From contig DATJTW010000107.1 of the NCBI GenBank assembly GCA_035502995.1, positions 106,111-170,110 on the forward strand: a stretch of 64,000 nt of DNA, given 5' to 3'. A program made the position numbers and the translations under genes. The notes under the pieces are model-generated. The model was not told where the DNA came from, made no database searches, and saw nothing but the letters and a program-made list of their open reading frames with translations. Shown piece after piece: positions 28,121 through 36,879 of the stretch (the first letter of the stretch is position 1; each line of letters begins with the position of its first letter). The DNA comes from CADEED01 sp035502995 (GTDB taxonomy: Bacteria; Pseudomonadota; Gammaproteobacteria; Steroidobacterales; Steroidobacteraceae).

Positions 28121-28405
28121 ATGACGGCGAAAACTTCTCGGACTCGCAAGGACTCCGGTCGTAACGGCACGCTCGAAGTGCCACTCAGAAACCACGCCGA
28201 ACGCGCCCTCTCCGACTACTTCTCGAACCTCAACGGGCACAAGCCCGCGCACCTGTACGACCTGGTGCTGCGCGAGGTCGAAGAACCCCTGTTCCGCGCG
28301 GTGCTCGACTACTCGTCGGGCAACCAGTGCCGCGCCGCGGCGATCCTCGGCATCAACCGGGGCACGCTGCGCAAGAAGCTTCGCCAGTTCGGCCTGTCCG
28401 GTTAA
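28121..28405 (+). CDS. fis: DNA-binding protein Fis
   Basis: This 94-residue nucleoid-associated regulator has the central dimerisation region LRNHAERALSDYFSNLNG and the C-terminal helix-turn-helix with CRAAAILGINRGTLRKKL. Fis bends DNA, controls rRNA and growth-phase genes and assists site-specific recombination. It lies 42 bp after dusB, the conserved dusB-fis pair, and 13 bp before purH. An N-terminal basic stretch (KTSRTRKDSGR) is slightly longer than in E. coli. Confidence 0.95.
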   Translation: MTAKTSRTRKDSGRNGTLEVPLRNHAERALSDYFSNLNGHKPAHLYDLVLREVEEPLFRAVLDYSSGNQCRAAAILGINRGTLRKKLRQFGLSG

Positions 28406-28418
28406 AAAGCACACGTCG

Positions 28419-29984
28419 ATGCTCGTCACGATCAGAAGAGCCCTGCTGTCGGTCTCCGACAAGACGGGGCTGGTCGATTTCGCCCGCGCCCTCGTTGCGC
28501 GCAATGTCGAATTGCTGAGCACGGGTGGTACAGCCCGGCTGCTGGTCGACGCCGGCATCCCCGTGACCGAGGTGTCCGCGTACACCGGGTTCCCCGAGAT
28601 CATGGACGGCCGCGTGAAGACGCTGCACCCGCGCGTGCACGGCGGTCTCCTCGGCCGGCGTGGCGTCGACGACGCCGTCATGGCGAAACACGACATCCCG
28701 CCGATCGACCTGCTGGTCGTGAACCTCTATCCATTCGCGCAGACGGTCGCCAGGCCGGACTGCACCTATGCCGACGCCATCGAGAACATCGACATCGGCG
28801 GCCCGGCGATGGTGCGCGCCGCGTCGAAGAACCACGAATCCGTCACGGTCATCGTCGATCCGGCCGACTACACGAAGGTTCGCGAGGAACTCGAAGCGAA
28901 CGGCGGCGCGACGAGCATCGACACGCGCGCCGGCCTCGCCGCGAAGGCGTTCGCGCACACGGCGAAGTACGACACGATGGTGTCGCAGTACCTGCTGTCG
29001 CGCGACGAGAGCCCGTCCGAGCTGTTCCCGGACACGCTGCCGCTGGTCTACGAGAAGATCCAGGACCTGCGCTACGGCGAGAACCCGCACCAGCAGGCCG
29101 CGTTCTATCGCCAGCCCGGCGCGCAGGGCTCCTGCATCGCGACGGCGAAGATGCTCCAGGGCAAGGAGCTGTCGTTCAACAACATCGCGGACACGGATAC
29201 CGCGGTCGAGTGCGTGCGCGTGTTCGCGGAACCCGCCTGCGTCATCGTCAAGCACGCGAACCCCTGCGGCGTCGCGACGGCCGTGTCGATCACGGACGCC
29301 TACGACCGCGCCTACCGCACCGATCCCACCTCCGCGTTCGGCGGCATCATCGCGTTCAACCGCGAGCTCGACGAGGCCACGGCCGTCGCGATCACCGGCC
29401 GGCAGTTCGTCGAGGTGATCGCGGCACCGTCCGTGTCGCCCGCGGCCGCCGCCGCGCTGGCCACGAAGCAGAACGTGCGCGTGCTGGTCCTCGGCCCGCT
29501 CGCCAGCACCAATCCCTCCGAGCTCGAATACCGCAGCGTGGTCGGCGGCCTGCTCGTCCAGAGTCGAGACACGGCGCTGGCGCAGCCCGACACTTTCAAG
29601 TTGGTCAGCACGCTCAAGCCGACGCCCACGCAGTACGCGGACCTGTGGTTCGCCTGGCGCGTGTGCAAGTACGTGAAATCGAACGCCATCGTGTTCGCGA
29701 AGGAAGGCATGACGATCGGCGTCGGCGCGGGGCAGATGTCGCGCGTGTATTCGACGCACGTGGCCGCGCTGAAGGCGAAGGACGAAGGCCTGGCCGTCGA
29801 GGGCAGCGCCATGGCGTCGGACGCGTTCTTCCCGTTCCGCGACGGCATCGACGCGGCGGCGAAATACGGCATCAAGGCCATCGTCCAGCCCGGCGGCAGC
29901 AAGCGCGACGACGAAGTCATCGCGGCGGCCAACGAACACGGCATGACGATGGTCTTCACCGGCATGCGTCATTTCCGGCACTGA
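28419..29984 (+). CDS. purH: Bifunctional phosphoribosylaminoimidazolecarboxamide formyltransferase / IMP cyclohydrolase
   Basis: This 521-residue protein performs the last two steps of IMP synthesis. Its N-terminal IMP cyclohydrolase domain shows RRALLSVSDKTGLVDFA, STGGTARLL, GFPEIMDGRVKTLHPRVHGG. The AICAR transformylase domain has LRYGENPHQ, KHANPCGVA, SAFGGIIAFN and the C-terminal AIVQPGGSKRDDEVI. It is full length. It is followed after 19 bp by purD, the standard purH-purD operon. Confidence 0.98.
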   Translation: MLVTIRRALLSVSDKTGLVDFARALVARNVELLSTGGTARLLVDAGIPVTEVSAYTGFPEIMDGRVKTLHPRVHGGLLGRRGVDDAVMAKHDIPPIDLLVVNLYPFAQTVARPDCTYADAIENIDIGGPAMVRAASKNHESVTVIVDPADYTKVREELEANGGATSIDTRAGLAAKAFAHTAKYDTMVSQYLLSRDESPSELFPDTLPLVYEKIQDLRYGENPHQQAAFYRQPGAQGSCIATAKMLQGKELSFNNIADTDTAVECVRVFAEPACVIVKHANPCGVATAVSITDAYDRAYRTDPTSAFGGIIAFNRELDEATAVAITGRQFVEVIAAPSVSPAAAAALATKQNVRVLVLGPLASTNPSELEYRSVVGGLLVQSRDTALAQPDTFKLVSTLKPTPTQYADLWFAWRVCKYVKSNAIVFAKEGMTIGVGAGQMSRVYSTHVAALKAKDEGLAVEGSAMASDAFFPFRDGIDAAAKYGIKAIVQPGGSKRDDEVIAAANEHGMTMVFTGMRHFRH

Positions 29985-30003
29985 GCCGGACGAGTTCCCC
30001 GTC

Positions 30004-31293
30004 GTGAAAGTATTGATCGTCGGATCCGGGGGGCGCGAGCACGCGCTCGCCTGGAAATGCGCGCAGTCCCCGAAGGTCACCGAGGTGCTGGTCGCGCCGG
30101 GCAACGGCGGCACCGCCACCGAGCCGCGCGTGCGCAACGTGGACGTCTCGTCCGAGGACGTCGCCGGCCTCGTCGCGCTGGCGAAGGCCGAGCAGGTCGG
30201 CCTCACCATCATCGGTCCCGAGGCGCCGCTGGTGATCGGCGTCGTCGACGCGTTCGCGGCCGCGGGCCTGCGCTGCTTTGGTCCGCGGCAGGCCGCCGCG
30301 CAGCTCGAAGGCTCGAAGGCGTTCACCAAGGAATTCCTGAAGCGGCACGGCATTCCGACCGCCGCGTACGCCACGTTCACGAAGGACACCTTCGACGAGG
30401 CCTGGGTGCGCGCGCAGCGCGTGCCCGTCGTCGTCAAGGCCTCCGGGCTCGCCGCGGGCAAGGGCGTGGTGATCTGCGAGACGCTGGACGAGGCCGTCGC
30501 GACCGCGCGCGGGATGTTCGGCGGCCAGTTCGGTTCCGCGGGCGACCAGGTCGTCATCGAGGAATTCCTGCCCGGCGAGGAAGCGAGCTTCATCGTCATG
30601 GCCGACGGCCGGAACATCGTGACCATGGCCACGTCGCAGGATCACAAGCGGCTGAAGGACGCCGACGCCGGCCCGAACACCGGCGGCATGGGCGCGTATT
30701 CGCCCGCGCCCGTGGTCGACCGCGCGATGCACGACCGCATCATGCGCGAGGTCATCGTGCCGACCATCCGCGGGCTCGAGAAGGACGGCACGCCGTACAC
30801 CGGCTTCCTCTACGCCGGGATCATGGTGCATCCCGACGGCACGCCGAACGTGCTCGAGTACAACTGCCGTTTCGGCGATCCGGAGACGCAGCCCATCCTG
30901 ATGCGCCTGCGCAGCGACCTGGTCGCACTGTGCGAAGCCGCGCTCGACGGGAAGCTCGACACGGCGCAGGCCGAGTGGGATCCGCGCGCGGCGCTCGGCG
31001 TCGTGCTGGCGGCGGGCGGTTATCCGGACACCGTGCGCAAGGGCGATTCGATCGCCGGGCTCGACGCTGCCGCCACACTGCCGGGCAAGGTGTTCCACGC
31101 CGGCACGAAGCTCGTGGACGGCAAGGTGATCACGAACGGCGGGCGCGTGTTGTGTGCGGTCGGCCTCGGCGACAGCGTGTCGGCGGCGCAGGCGCAGGCG
31201 TATGGTCTCGTCGACCGGATCTCGTGGACCGGCATGCAGTGCCGGCGCGACATCGGGTATCGCGCGATCGCGCGGGAACGTTCCGGGAAATGA
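30004..31293 (+). CDS. purD: Phosphoribosylamine-glycine ligase
   Basis: This 429-residue ATP-grasp enzyme joins glycine to phosphoribosylamine in purine synthesis. It has MKVLIVGSGGREHALAWK at the N-terminus, IGPEAPLV, VKASGLAAGKGV and EYNCRFGDPETQ with metal ligands. The start codon is GTG at 30004. The final codons overlap the SixA-like gene by 4 bases (ATGA), suggesting coupled translation. Confidence 0.98.
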   Translation: MKVLIVGSGGREHALAWKCAQSPKVTEVLVAPGNGGTATEPRVRNVDVSSEDVAGLVALAKAEQVGLTIIGPEAPLVIGVVDAFAAAGLRCFGPRQAAAQLEGSKAFTKEFLKRHGIPTAAYATFTKDTFDEAWVRAQRVPVVVKASGLAAGKGVVICETLDEAVATARGMFGGQFGSAGDQVVIEEFLPGEEASFIVMADGRNIVTMATSQDHKRLKDADAGPNTGGMGAYSPAPVVDRAMHDRIMREVIVPTIRGLEKDGTPYTGFLYAGIMVHPDGTPNVLEYNCRFGDPETQPILMRLRSDLVALCEAALDGKLDTAQAEWDPRAALGVVLAAGGYPDTVRKGDSIAGLDAAATLPGKVFHAGTKLVDGKVITNGGRVLCAVGLGDSVSAAQAQAYGLVDRISWTGMQCRRDIGYRAIARERSGK

Positions 31294-31787
31294 ATATCTG
31301 GCTCGTCCGCCACGCCGTGGCGCACGAGCGCAGCGCGAGGCGCTGGCCGGATGATTCGCAGCGACCACTGACGCCAGCCGGCAGACGCAAATTCCGCCAG
31401 GCGGCGCGCGGATTGGCGACGCTGCTGCCCCGCTCGACCCCGATCCTCACCAGTCCTTTCGTCCGGGCGCGACAGACCGCTGACCTGCTGTCCGCCGCGA
31501 GCGGCGGCCGTGTCGTCGAGTGTGCGGAGCTGGCGCATGGCGGTGCTGTCGCAGCCGTCATCCGCCTGTTGAACAGGCGCGCCGGCACCCGCGCGGTGCT
31601 CGTCGGGCACGAACCGGAGTTCGGTCGACTGCTGGCCGCGATGGTGGGAGCGCGGGGCATGCGGAGCACGAACTTCGAATTCCGGAAAGGCGGCGCGGCC
31701 TGCCTGGAGTTTTCGGGCCGCATCGCGGCCGGCAGCGGGACGTTGCTGTGTTTCCTGCCGCCGAAGGTGCTGCGCGCGCTGCGCTAG
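31290..31787 (+). CDS. sixA: SixA-like phosphohistidine phosphatase
   Basis: This 165-residue histidine phosphatase has the catalytic VRHA with His8 at the N-terminus and the second His in LVGHEPEF, plus the arginine in TSPFVRARQTA. The size and lack of the longer phosphoglycerate mutase insert fit SixA, which dephosphorylates histidine residues in phosphorelay or nitrogen-PTS proteins. It overlaps purD by 4 bases. It is convergent with the beta-lactamase gene, 10 bp from its stop. Confidence 0.85.
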   Translation: MNIWLVRHAVAHERSARRWPDDSQRPLTPAGRRKFRQAARGLATLLPRSTPILTSPFVRARQTADLLSAASGGRVVECAELAHGGAVAAVIRLLNRRAGTRAVLVGHEPEFGRLLAAMVGARGMRSTNFEFRKGGAACLEFSGRIAAGSGTLLCFLPPKVLRALR

Positions 31788-31797
31788 CCGGCGGCTC

Positions 31798-32679
31798 CTA
31801 CGGCCACTTCGTCTCCGCGACGAGCCGGCCGACATCGGCATGTGCCGCCACGATCTGCTCGCGCGTCTGCGTCGATTCGCTCGTGTACACGGCGATGAAG
31901 ATCGGCCGCCGGTTGGGTGGATAGACGACCACGAGGTCGTTGACGGCGTTGTTCGCGCCGGTGCCGGTCTTGTCGCCGGCCTGCCAGCCGCGCGGGAATC
32001 CGGCGCGCACGCGATCGAGGCCGGTGCGCGACTGCGTCATCCAGTCGATCAGCAGCGCACGCGAGGCCAGCGACAACACGTCCTGCGTGAAGAGGCGCAG
32101 CATCGAGTCGACCATCGCGCGCGGCGTCGTGGTGTCGCGCGGATCGCCGGCGACGTTCGTGTTGAGCTCGAGCTCGGTCCGGTCGAAGCGCGTCACCTTG
32201 TCGCCGACGCTGTCGCGGAAGAACGTGGTCAGCGCCGGCGGGCCGCCGATCGCGGTCAGCAGGACGTTGGCGGCGGCGTTGTCGCTGAGCGTGATGACGG
32301 CGGCGCACAGCTCGCGGATGGTCATCGCGGTGGCGCCGGCATTCAGCTTCGCCTCGACGGCGGGCGAGTTCGGCAGCAGGTCCTTGCGGTCGATCGCCAG
32401 CGGGCGATCGGGCCCGAAAGCGGCGCGATCGACCTGCCACATCAGCGCGGCCGCCAGCGGCAGCTTGAACGTGGACGCCATCGCGTATCGCGAGTCGTCA
32501 TCGATGCCGAAGCGTTTGCCGCTCTGCGAATCCAGCACGTGCACGCCGAGCCGGCCGCCGATGCGCTTGTGGATGTCTTTCAGCGTCCGTTCGGCGCTCG
32601 CGGCATTTGCGGTGCCGCCGGCCGCGCCCAGCGCGAGGCAAAGGGCGAGGATCTGCCGGCGGGAGTAAGGATCGTTCAT
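31798..32679 (-). CDS. Class A beta-lactamase with Tat-type signal
   Basis: This 293-residue serine beta-lactamase has the canonical motifs: STFK at 69-72 (nucleophile Ser69, Lys72), SDN at 132-134, an omega-loop pair ELELN at 169-173 (Glu169, Asn173) and KTGTG in the C-terminal part. The N-terminus SRRQILALCLALG has the twin-arginine pattern. Cys residues at 14 and 125 are not in a typical disulfide arrangement. It is chromosomal and flanked by housekeeping genes, with no integron or transposon around it, so it looks like an intrinsic enzyme. The spectrum cannot be told from sequence. Confidence 0.92.
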   Translation of the reverse strand: MNDPYSRRQILALCLALGAAGGTANAASAERTLKDIHKRIGGRLGVHVLDSQSGKRFGIDDDSRYAMASTFKLPLAAALMWQVDRAAFGPDRPLAIDRKDLLPNSPAVEAKLNAGATAMTIRELCAAVITLSDNAAANVLLTAIGGPPALTTFFRDSVGDKVTRFDRTELELNTNVAGDPRDTTTPRAMVDSMLRLFTQDVLSLASRALLIDWMTQSRTGLDRVRAGFPRGWQAGDKTGTGANNAVNDLVVVYPPNRRPIFIAVYTSESTQTREQIVAAHADVGRLVAETKWP

Positions 32680-32756
32680 CGACGGGGGTCCCTGCAGTGG
32701 GTCGTGTGTCGCGGCGACGATAGCGCCGGCGCGCGGCGGCGACTACTGTGGAACGC

Positions 32757-33221
32757 ATGAAACAGCCCCACGGTCTGGTCGCGCCGTTCGCGGCCCTCGC
32801 GTTTTCCCTCGTCTTCCGCACCGCCCCGGCCGATGAGGCGCGCGCTCCTACGCGCGCGGAAGCCGAGGTTATGCAGGTCACCCAGGATGCCTGTCAGGCT
32901 TTTCTGAAGGCCGACGTCGCCGGCGCGGAGGCGCTGCTGCTGCCGGGTTTCACGCTGGTGAACTCGCGCGCGGTGGTGCAGTCGCGCGACGAGGTGCTCG
33001 CGGAATTGCGGGCGCACGATCCCGTCTACTCGGAGTTCCGCAACCATTCGATGAACGCCCATGTGTTCGACGATGCGGCCGTCGTGCAGGGCATCACGAC
33101 GGTGAAAGGCCGGTCCGGCGACCAGACGTTCGACGTGAACGTGCGTTTCACCGACACGCTGATCCGCGAGAAGGGCAAGTGGCGGCTCATCGTGAGCCAC
33201 GTGACGCGCATCCCGGGGTGA
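32757..33221 (+). CDS. Secreted DUF4440 / SnoaL-like (NTF2 fold) protein
   Basis: This protein of about 154 residues begins MKQPHGLVAPFAALAFS, a signal peptide. The mature domain has the NTF2-like pattern of DUF4440 proteins: VTQDACQAFLKADVAGAEALL, the central LVNSRAVVQSRDEVLAELR and the C-terminal strand KGKWRLIVSHVTRI. The family contains enzymes and binding proteins of diverse or unknown function. It is divergent from the beta-lactamase (77 bp between starts). An in-frame GTG at 32748 would add three residues. Confidence 0.75.
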   Translation: MKQPHGLVAPFAALAFSLVFRTAPADEARAPTRAEAEVMQVTQDACQAFLKADVAGAEALLLPGFTLVNSRAVVQSRDEVLAELRAHDPVYSEFRNHSMNAHVFDDAAVVQGITTVKGRSGDQTFDVNVRFTDTLIREKGKWRLIVSHVTRIPG

Positions 33222-33244
33222 TGGCCGGCCCCGGCGGCCCTAGA

Positions 33245-33502
33245 CTAACTACCTGCGCCCGGGCGCCGGACGACGATGTCGATGCTCTCCGTGTTCGGGT
33301 CGAACACGATCTCCGCCTCGCGCCGCTCGAGCTGGCGGCGCACCTGCATGACCTTCGTCTCGAACGAGACGTCGCGCTCGCCGTAGTCGGTGCCCTCGCG
33401 CAGCACGAACGACTCGATGACGCCGTTCAGCGCGTCGGGCGAGAGCTCGGTGTGCGGCACCACGATCGGTGGCAGCGGAGAGTCGGGACGGTCTTCGTTC
33501 AA
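33245..33502 (-). CDS. yheU: YheU family protein (UPF0270)
   Basis: This 85-residue protein contains the highly conserved YheU core LSPDALNGVIESFVLREGT followed by DYGE, and a C-terminal region with RRQLERREAEIVFD. The function is unknown in the family. The TTG start (33500-33502) overlaps the TGA stop of the DoxX-like gene in the sequence TTGA, giving a 4-base overlap and coupled translation; no ATG is near. The family core begins about residue 17, so a longer N-terminus than E. coli YheU is predicted. Confidence 0.85.
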   Translation of the reverse strand: MNEDRPDSPLPPIVVPHTELSPDALNGVIESFVLREGTDYGERDVSFETKVMQVRRQLERREAEIVFDPNTESIDIVVRRPGAGS

Positions 33503-34218
33503 GTCGCGTGTTTCCTCACCAGCCAGGCGGCGCCGGTGAACGTGCTCGCGACGGCGAGCATCACCCAGTTGATGTGGCTCGGCGCGGCCACGACCAGCGG
33601 AATATGCAGCAGCACGACGAAGCACGCCATCATCGCGGCTTCCAGCGTCGCCGCGAGCCGCGCGCGGTAGCCGCCGACCAGCGCCAGCCCCGCCGCGAGG
33701 TGCCCCGCGCCGGTGACCGCGGCCCAGAACTTCTGGTTCGGCGGGATCCACGCGGGCACCATGCTCGCGGTGAATTCGAGATAGTTGAAGTGCGCGAGCC
33801 CGAACACGATGCAGCTCGCGCCCGCGAGGATGCGCGCGACCTTCGCCAGCGTGCCGCGCATGGCGCCGGCACCGGTCGAGAACAACGCGACACCGCCCAT
33901 CGTCGCGAACGTGAACTCGGCGGGCGCGTTCCACGCGCCGATGTGTTTCCAGCCGGCGATCGCGTTCGGCAGGTGCAGTGCCACCACCCAGAGGCCGAAG
34001 AACGACGCCAGCAGCAGCGCGCCGAGCCGTTCGCCCTTGCGGCTCAGCATGGCGACGCCGCCGGCGATCAGCAGCAGGCCGCTGACGTAGGCGAGCATGC
34101 CGTACGCCGGCAGGCCTTTCGGCACGGGCTGCCACTGCAGCGCGAAGTCGTGGAACCAGATGCCGACGGCGCCTAACAAGATGGCGCCGAACGCGTAGAG
34201 GACCGAGTCTTTGTTCAT
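33499..34218 (-). CDS. DoxX-like multi-spanning membrane protein
   Basis: This 239-residue protein has six or seven hydrophobic segments: the N-terminal FGAILLGAVGIWF, LAYVSGLLLIAGGVAML, LGALLLASFFGLWVVALHL, the ILAGASCIVFGLAHFN segment, and C-terminal helices to FTGAAWLVRKHAT. The spacing and the GAGHLAAGLALVGGY segment recall the DoxX/SURF4 group, but assignment is tentative. It follows the cytochrome bd operon by 21 bp on the same strand and overlaps yheU by 4 bases. A link to respiratory or redox function is inference from position. Confidence 0.65.
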   Translation of the reverse strand: MNKDSVLYAFGAILLGAVGIWFHDFALQWQPVPKGLPAYGMLAYVSGLLLIAGGVAMLSRKGERLGALLLASFFGLWVVALHLPNAIAGWKHIGAWNAPAEFTFATMGGVALFSTGAGAMRGTLAKVARILAGASCIVFGLAHFNYLEFTASMVPAWIPPNQKFWAAVTGAGHLAAGLALVGGYRARLAATLEAAMMACFVVLLHIPLVVAAPSHINWVMLAVASTFTGAAWLVRKHAT

Positions 34219-34239
34219 GTGGGCTCCCGGGAGGGGGAG

Positions 34240-34350
34240 CTACTTTAGCCACGAACGGATCAGCAAGCTAACAACCCCGAGCAGGGACACGCTCGCGGCC
34301 CAGATGAGGGCCATCCAGCCGAGTCGCTTGAGCAGCGGCGCCTCGCTCAC
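34240..34350 (-). CDS. DUF2474 small membrane subunit of the cytochrome bd operon
   Basis: This 36-residue protein starts with GTG directly after the cioB stop (TGA-GTG) and reads MSEAPLLKRLGWMALIW, continuing through one hydrophobic helix to IRSWLK. This is the DUF2474 family, small single-helix proteins encoded after cyanide-insensitive-type cytochrome bd genes. The analogous CydX stabilises the heme sites of E. coli cytochrome bd. The gene is short enough to be missed by automatic annotation. A subunit role is inferred from family and position. Confidence 0.8.
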   Translation of the reverse strand: MSEAPLLKRLGWMALIWAASVSLLGVVSLLIRSWLK

Positions 34351-35358
34351 TCAGTGGTACCCGTCGTGCGCGACCTTGCCGCGGAACACCCAGTACGACC
34401 ACGCGGTGTACGCGAGGATCACCGGCACCAGCACCGACGCGCCGATCAGCATGAACACCTGGCTCGATTCCGGCGCCGCCGCCGCCTGCAGCGTCACGGA
34501 GTTCGGGATCAGGTACGGGTAGAAGCTGATGCCGAGCCCGACGAACGACACGCCGAACACCGCCAGCGTCAGCACGAACGGCGCGAGCTCGTAGTCGCGG
34601 CGCAGGCTGCGCACGAAACGCCACGTCAGGATGCCGATGACCAGCGGCACCTGCGCGGTGAACAACACGTTCGGCATCGCGAACCATCGCTCGAAGTAGC
34701 GCGGGCCGAGGAACGGCGTCGAGAGGCTCACGGCCAGCAACGCGAGCAGCGTCGCCGGCGCCAGGACGCGCATCAGCCGGCGCGCGTGTTTCTGCGTCTC
34801 GCCGTCCGTCTTCCAGTTCAGCCAGCACGCGCCCAGCAAGGAATAACCCGCGACGACGCCGATGCCGGTCAGCAGGCTGAACGGCGTCAGCCAGTCCCAC
34901 CAGCCGCCGCCGTACACGCGGCCGTTCACGTGCACGCCCTGCAGCAGCGCGCCGAGCGTGATGCCCTGCGTCAGCGCCGCCATGAACGAGCCGGCGGTGA
35001 AGGCGAAATCCCAGATCGCGCGATGCGCCGGATCGCGCCAGCGGAACTCGAACGCGACGCCGCGGAACACCAGCGCGAGCAGCATCGCGATCAGCGGCGC
35101 GTACAGCGCCGACAGCACGATCGAATACGCCAGCGGAAAGGCCGCCAGCAACCCGCCGCCGCCGAGCACGAGCCAGGTCTCGTTGCCGTCCCACACGGGC
35201 GCGATGGAATTCATCGCCGTGTCGCGCTCCTGGCCGACGCCGAACACTGGGAAGAGGATGCCGATGCCGAGATCGAAGCCGTCCATCACCACGTACATGA
35301 ACACCGCGAACGCGAGGATCGCGGCCCAGACGTTGGTCAACATCGTGGTCTCAGCCAT
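34351..35358 (-). CDS. cioB: Cytochrome bd-type quinol oxidase subunit II
   Basis: This 335-residue integral membrane protein shows MDGFDLGIGILFP, the conserved NSIAPVWDGNETWLVLGGGGL, WLNWKTDGE and NVLFTAQVPLV of CydB/CioB. It forms the heterodimeric quinol oxidase with subunit I and reduces oxygen to water. Its start lies 8 bases inside the end of the subunit I gene. The operon then continues into the DUF2474 gene. The naming as cioB follows the short-loop partner subunit. Confidence 0.95.
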   Translation of the reverse strand: MAETTMLTNVWAAILAFAVFMYVVMDGFDLGIGILFPVFGVGQERDTAMNSIAPVWDGNETWLVLGGGGLLAAFPLAYSIVLSALYAPLIAMLLALVFRGVAFEFRWRDPAHRAIWDFAFTAGSFMAALTQGITLGALLQGVHVNGRVYGGGWWDWLTPFSLLTGIGVVAGYSLLGACWLNWKTDGETQKHARRLMRVLAPATLLALLAVSLSTPFLGPRYFERWFAMPNVLFTAQVPLVIGILTWRFVRSLRRDYELAPFVLTLAVFGVSFVGLGISFYPYLIPNSVTLQAAAAPESSQVFMLIGASVLVPVILAYTAWSYWVFRGKVAHDGYH

Positions 35359-36781
35359 GTCCGCCCTCCCGGTGCTCGCCGGCTCCGCGCGACGTCAGCG
35401 CCGGCGCGGGCGTGATGCCGGCCGCGTGCGCCGGCAGGTTCGGCGGATCCGGTTCGTGCGGCTGCGGCGCGCGATGCATGAGATGCAGCAGGTACCACGT
35501 ACCCATGCCGAACACCGCGAAGTACACGACGACGAACGCGATCAGCGACGCACCGACCGCCGGCGCGGCCAGCGGCGAGACGGACTCGGCCGTGCGCAGC
35601 AGGCCGTACACCGTGTACGGCTGGCGCCCCACTTCCGTGGTGATCCAGCCCGCGATCACGGCGAAGAAACCGGACGGGCCCATGACGACGGCGAAACGAT
35701 GCAGCCAGCGCCAGTCGTAGATCTTCTTCAGCGCGCGCGCCGCGAGACTCGCGACGCCGAGCGCGAACATCAGCATCCCGAGCCCCACCATGACGCGGAA
35801 CGACCAGAACACCACCTCGACCGGCGGACGATCCTCCGGCTTGATCGTGTCCAGGCCCGCCAACGGCGCATCGAGATCGTGTTTCAGGATCAGCGACGAG
35901 AGCTTCGGCACCTCGATCGCGTGTTTCATCTGCTGCGCGTCGTCGTCCGGGATGCCGAACAGGATCAGCGGCGCGCCGTCGGGATGGCTCTGGTAGTGGC
36001 CTTCCATCGCCATGACCTTCGCCGGCTGGTGCTCGAGCGTGTTGAGGCCGTGCATGTCGCCGACCAGCACCTGCACCGGCGCGACCAGCGCGGCCATCCA
36101 CATCGCCATCGAGAACATCTTGCGCGCATGCGCCTGCGTCGCGTCCTTCAGCAGGTGATACGCGCCGACGGCGCCGACCGCCAGCGCCGTCGTCAGGTAG
36201 GCGGCGATCACCGTGTGCACGAGGCGATACGGGAAGCTCGGGTTGAACACGATGTCGAACCAGCTGCCCGCCGGCACGAACTGTCCGTGCTCGTTGATCG
36301 CGTAGCCGGTCGGCGTCTGCATCCAGCTGTTCACCGACAGGATCCAGAACGCGGAGATGAACGTGCCGATGGCGACCATCAGCGTCGCGGAGAAGTGCAG
36401 GCGTTTGCCCACCTTCTTCATGCCAAACAACATGACGCCGAGGAATCCCGCTTCGAGGAAGAACGCGGTCAGCACTTCGTACGCCATCAGCGGGCCGATG
36501 ATCGGTCCGGCGCGGTCGGAGTACACCGACCAGTTCGTGCCGAACTGGTACGACATCACGATGCCCGAGACGACGCCCATCGCGAACACGACGGCGAAGA
36601 TCTTCAGCCAGTACTTGTACAGGTCGAGATACAGCGCCTTGCCGGTCTTCAGCCACAGCGCCTCGAGGACTGCGAGATAACTCGCGAGCCCGATCGAGAA
36701 CGACGGGAAGATGAAATGGAAACTGACCGTGAATCCGAATTGCAATCGGGCCAGCAGCAATGCATCGGCGTCATGAAACAT
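35351..36781 (-). CDS. cioA: Cytochrome bd-type quinol oxidase subunit I
   Basis: This 476-residue protein starts MFHDADALLLARLQFGF, with the heme b595 ligand His22 in FTVSFHFIFP. It has GRQPYTVYGLLRTA and ENSW-like NSWMQTP segments typical of CydA. It is shorter than the 520-residue long-loop CydA, which agrees with the cyanide-insensitive (CIO) type with a short Q-loop. It oxidises quinol and reduces oxygen without pumping protons. The tail ends in a Pro-rich segment. It is downstream of a flavin oxidase gene on the same strand. Confidence 0.94.
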   Translation of the reverse strand: MFHDADALLLARLQFGFTVSFHFIFPSFSIGLASYLAVLEALWLKTGKALYLDLYKYWLKIFAVVFAMGVVSGIVMSYQFGTNWSVYSDRAGPIIGPLMAYEVLTAFFLEAGFLGVMLFGMKKVGKRLHFSATLMVAIGTFISAFWILSVNSWMQTPTGYAINEHGQFVPAGSWFDIVFNPSFPYRLVHTVIAAYLTTALAVGAVGAYHLLKDATQAHARKMFSMAMWMAALVAPVQVLVGDMHGLNTLEHQPAKVMAMEGHYQSHPDGAPLILFGIPDDDAQQMKHAIEVPKLSSLILKHDLDAPLAGLDTIKPEDRPPVEVVFWSFRVMVGLGMLMFALGVASLAARALKKIYDWRWLHRFAVVMGPSGFFAVIAGWITTEVGRQPYTVYGLLRTAESVSPLAAPAVGASLIAFVVVYFAVFGMGTWYLLHLMHRAPQPHEPDPPNLPAHAAGITPAPALTSRGAGEHREGGHG

Positions 36782-36879
36782 GCGCGCATGCTACGCCCGC
36801 GAATCGCGTTTCGCCGTGGTAGCATTCCGACGCATTCATTCCCGCGAAATGCGGCGACCACGCGCCGCGGAATCCGCCG

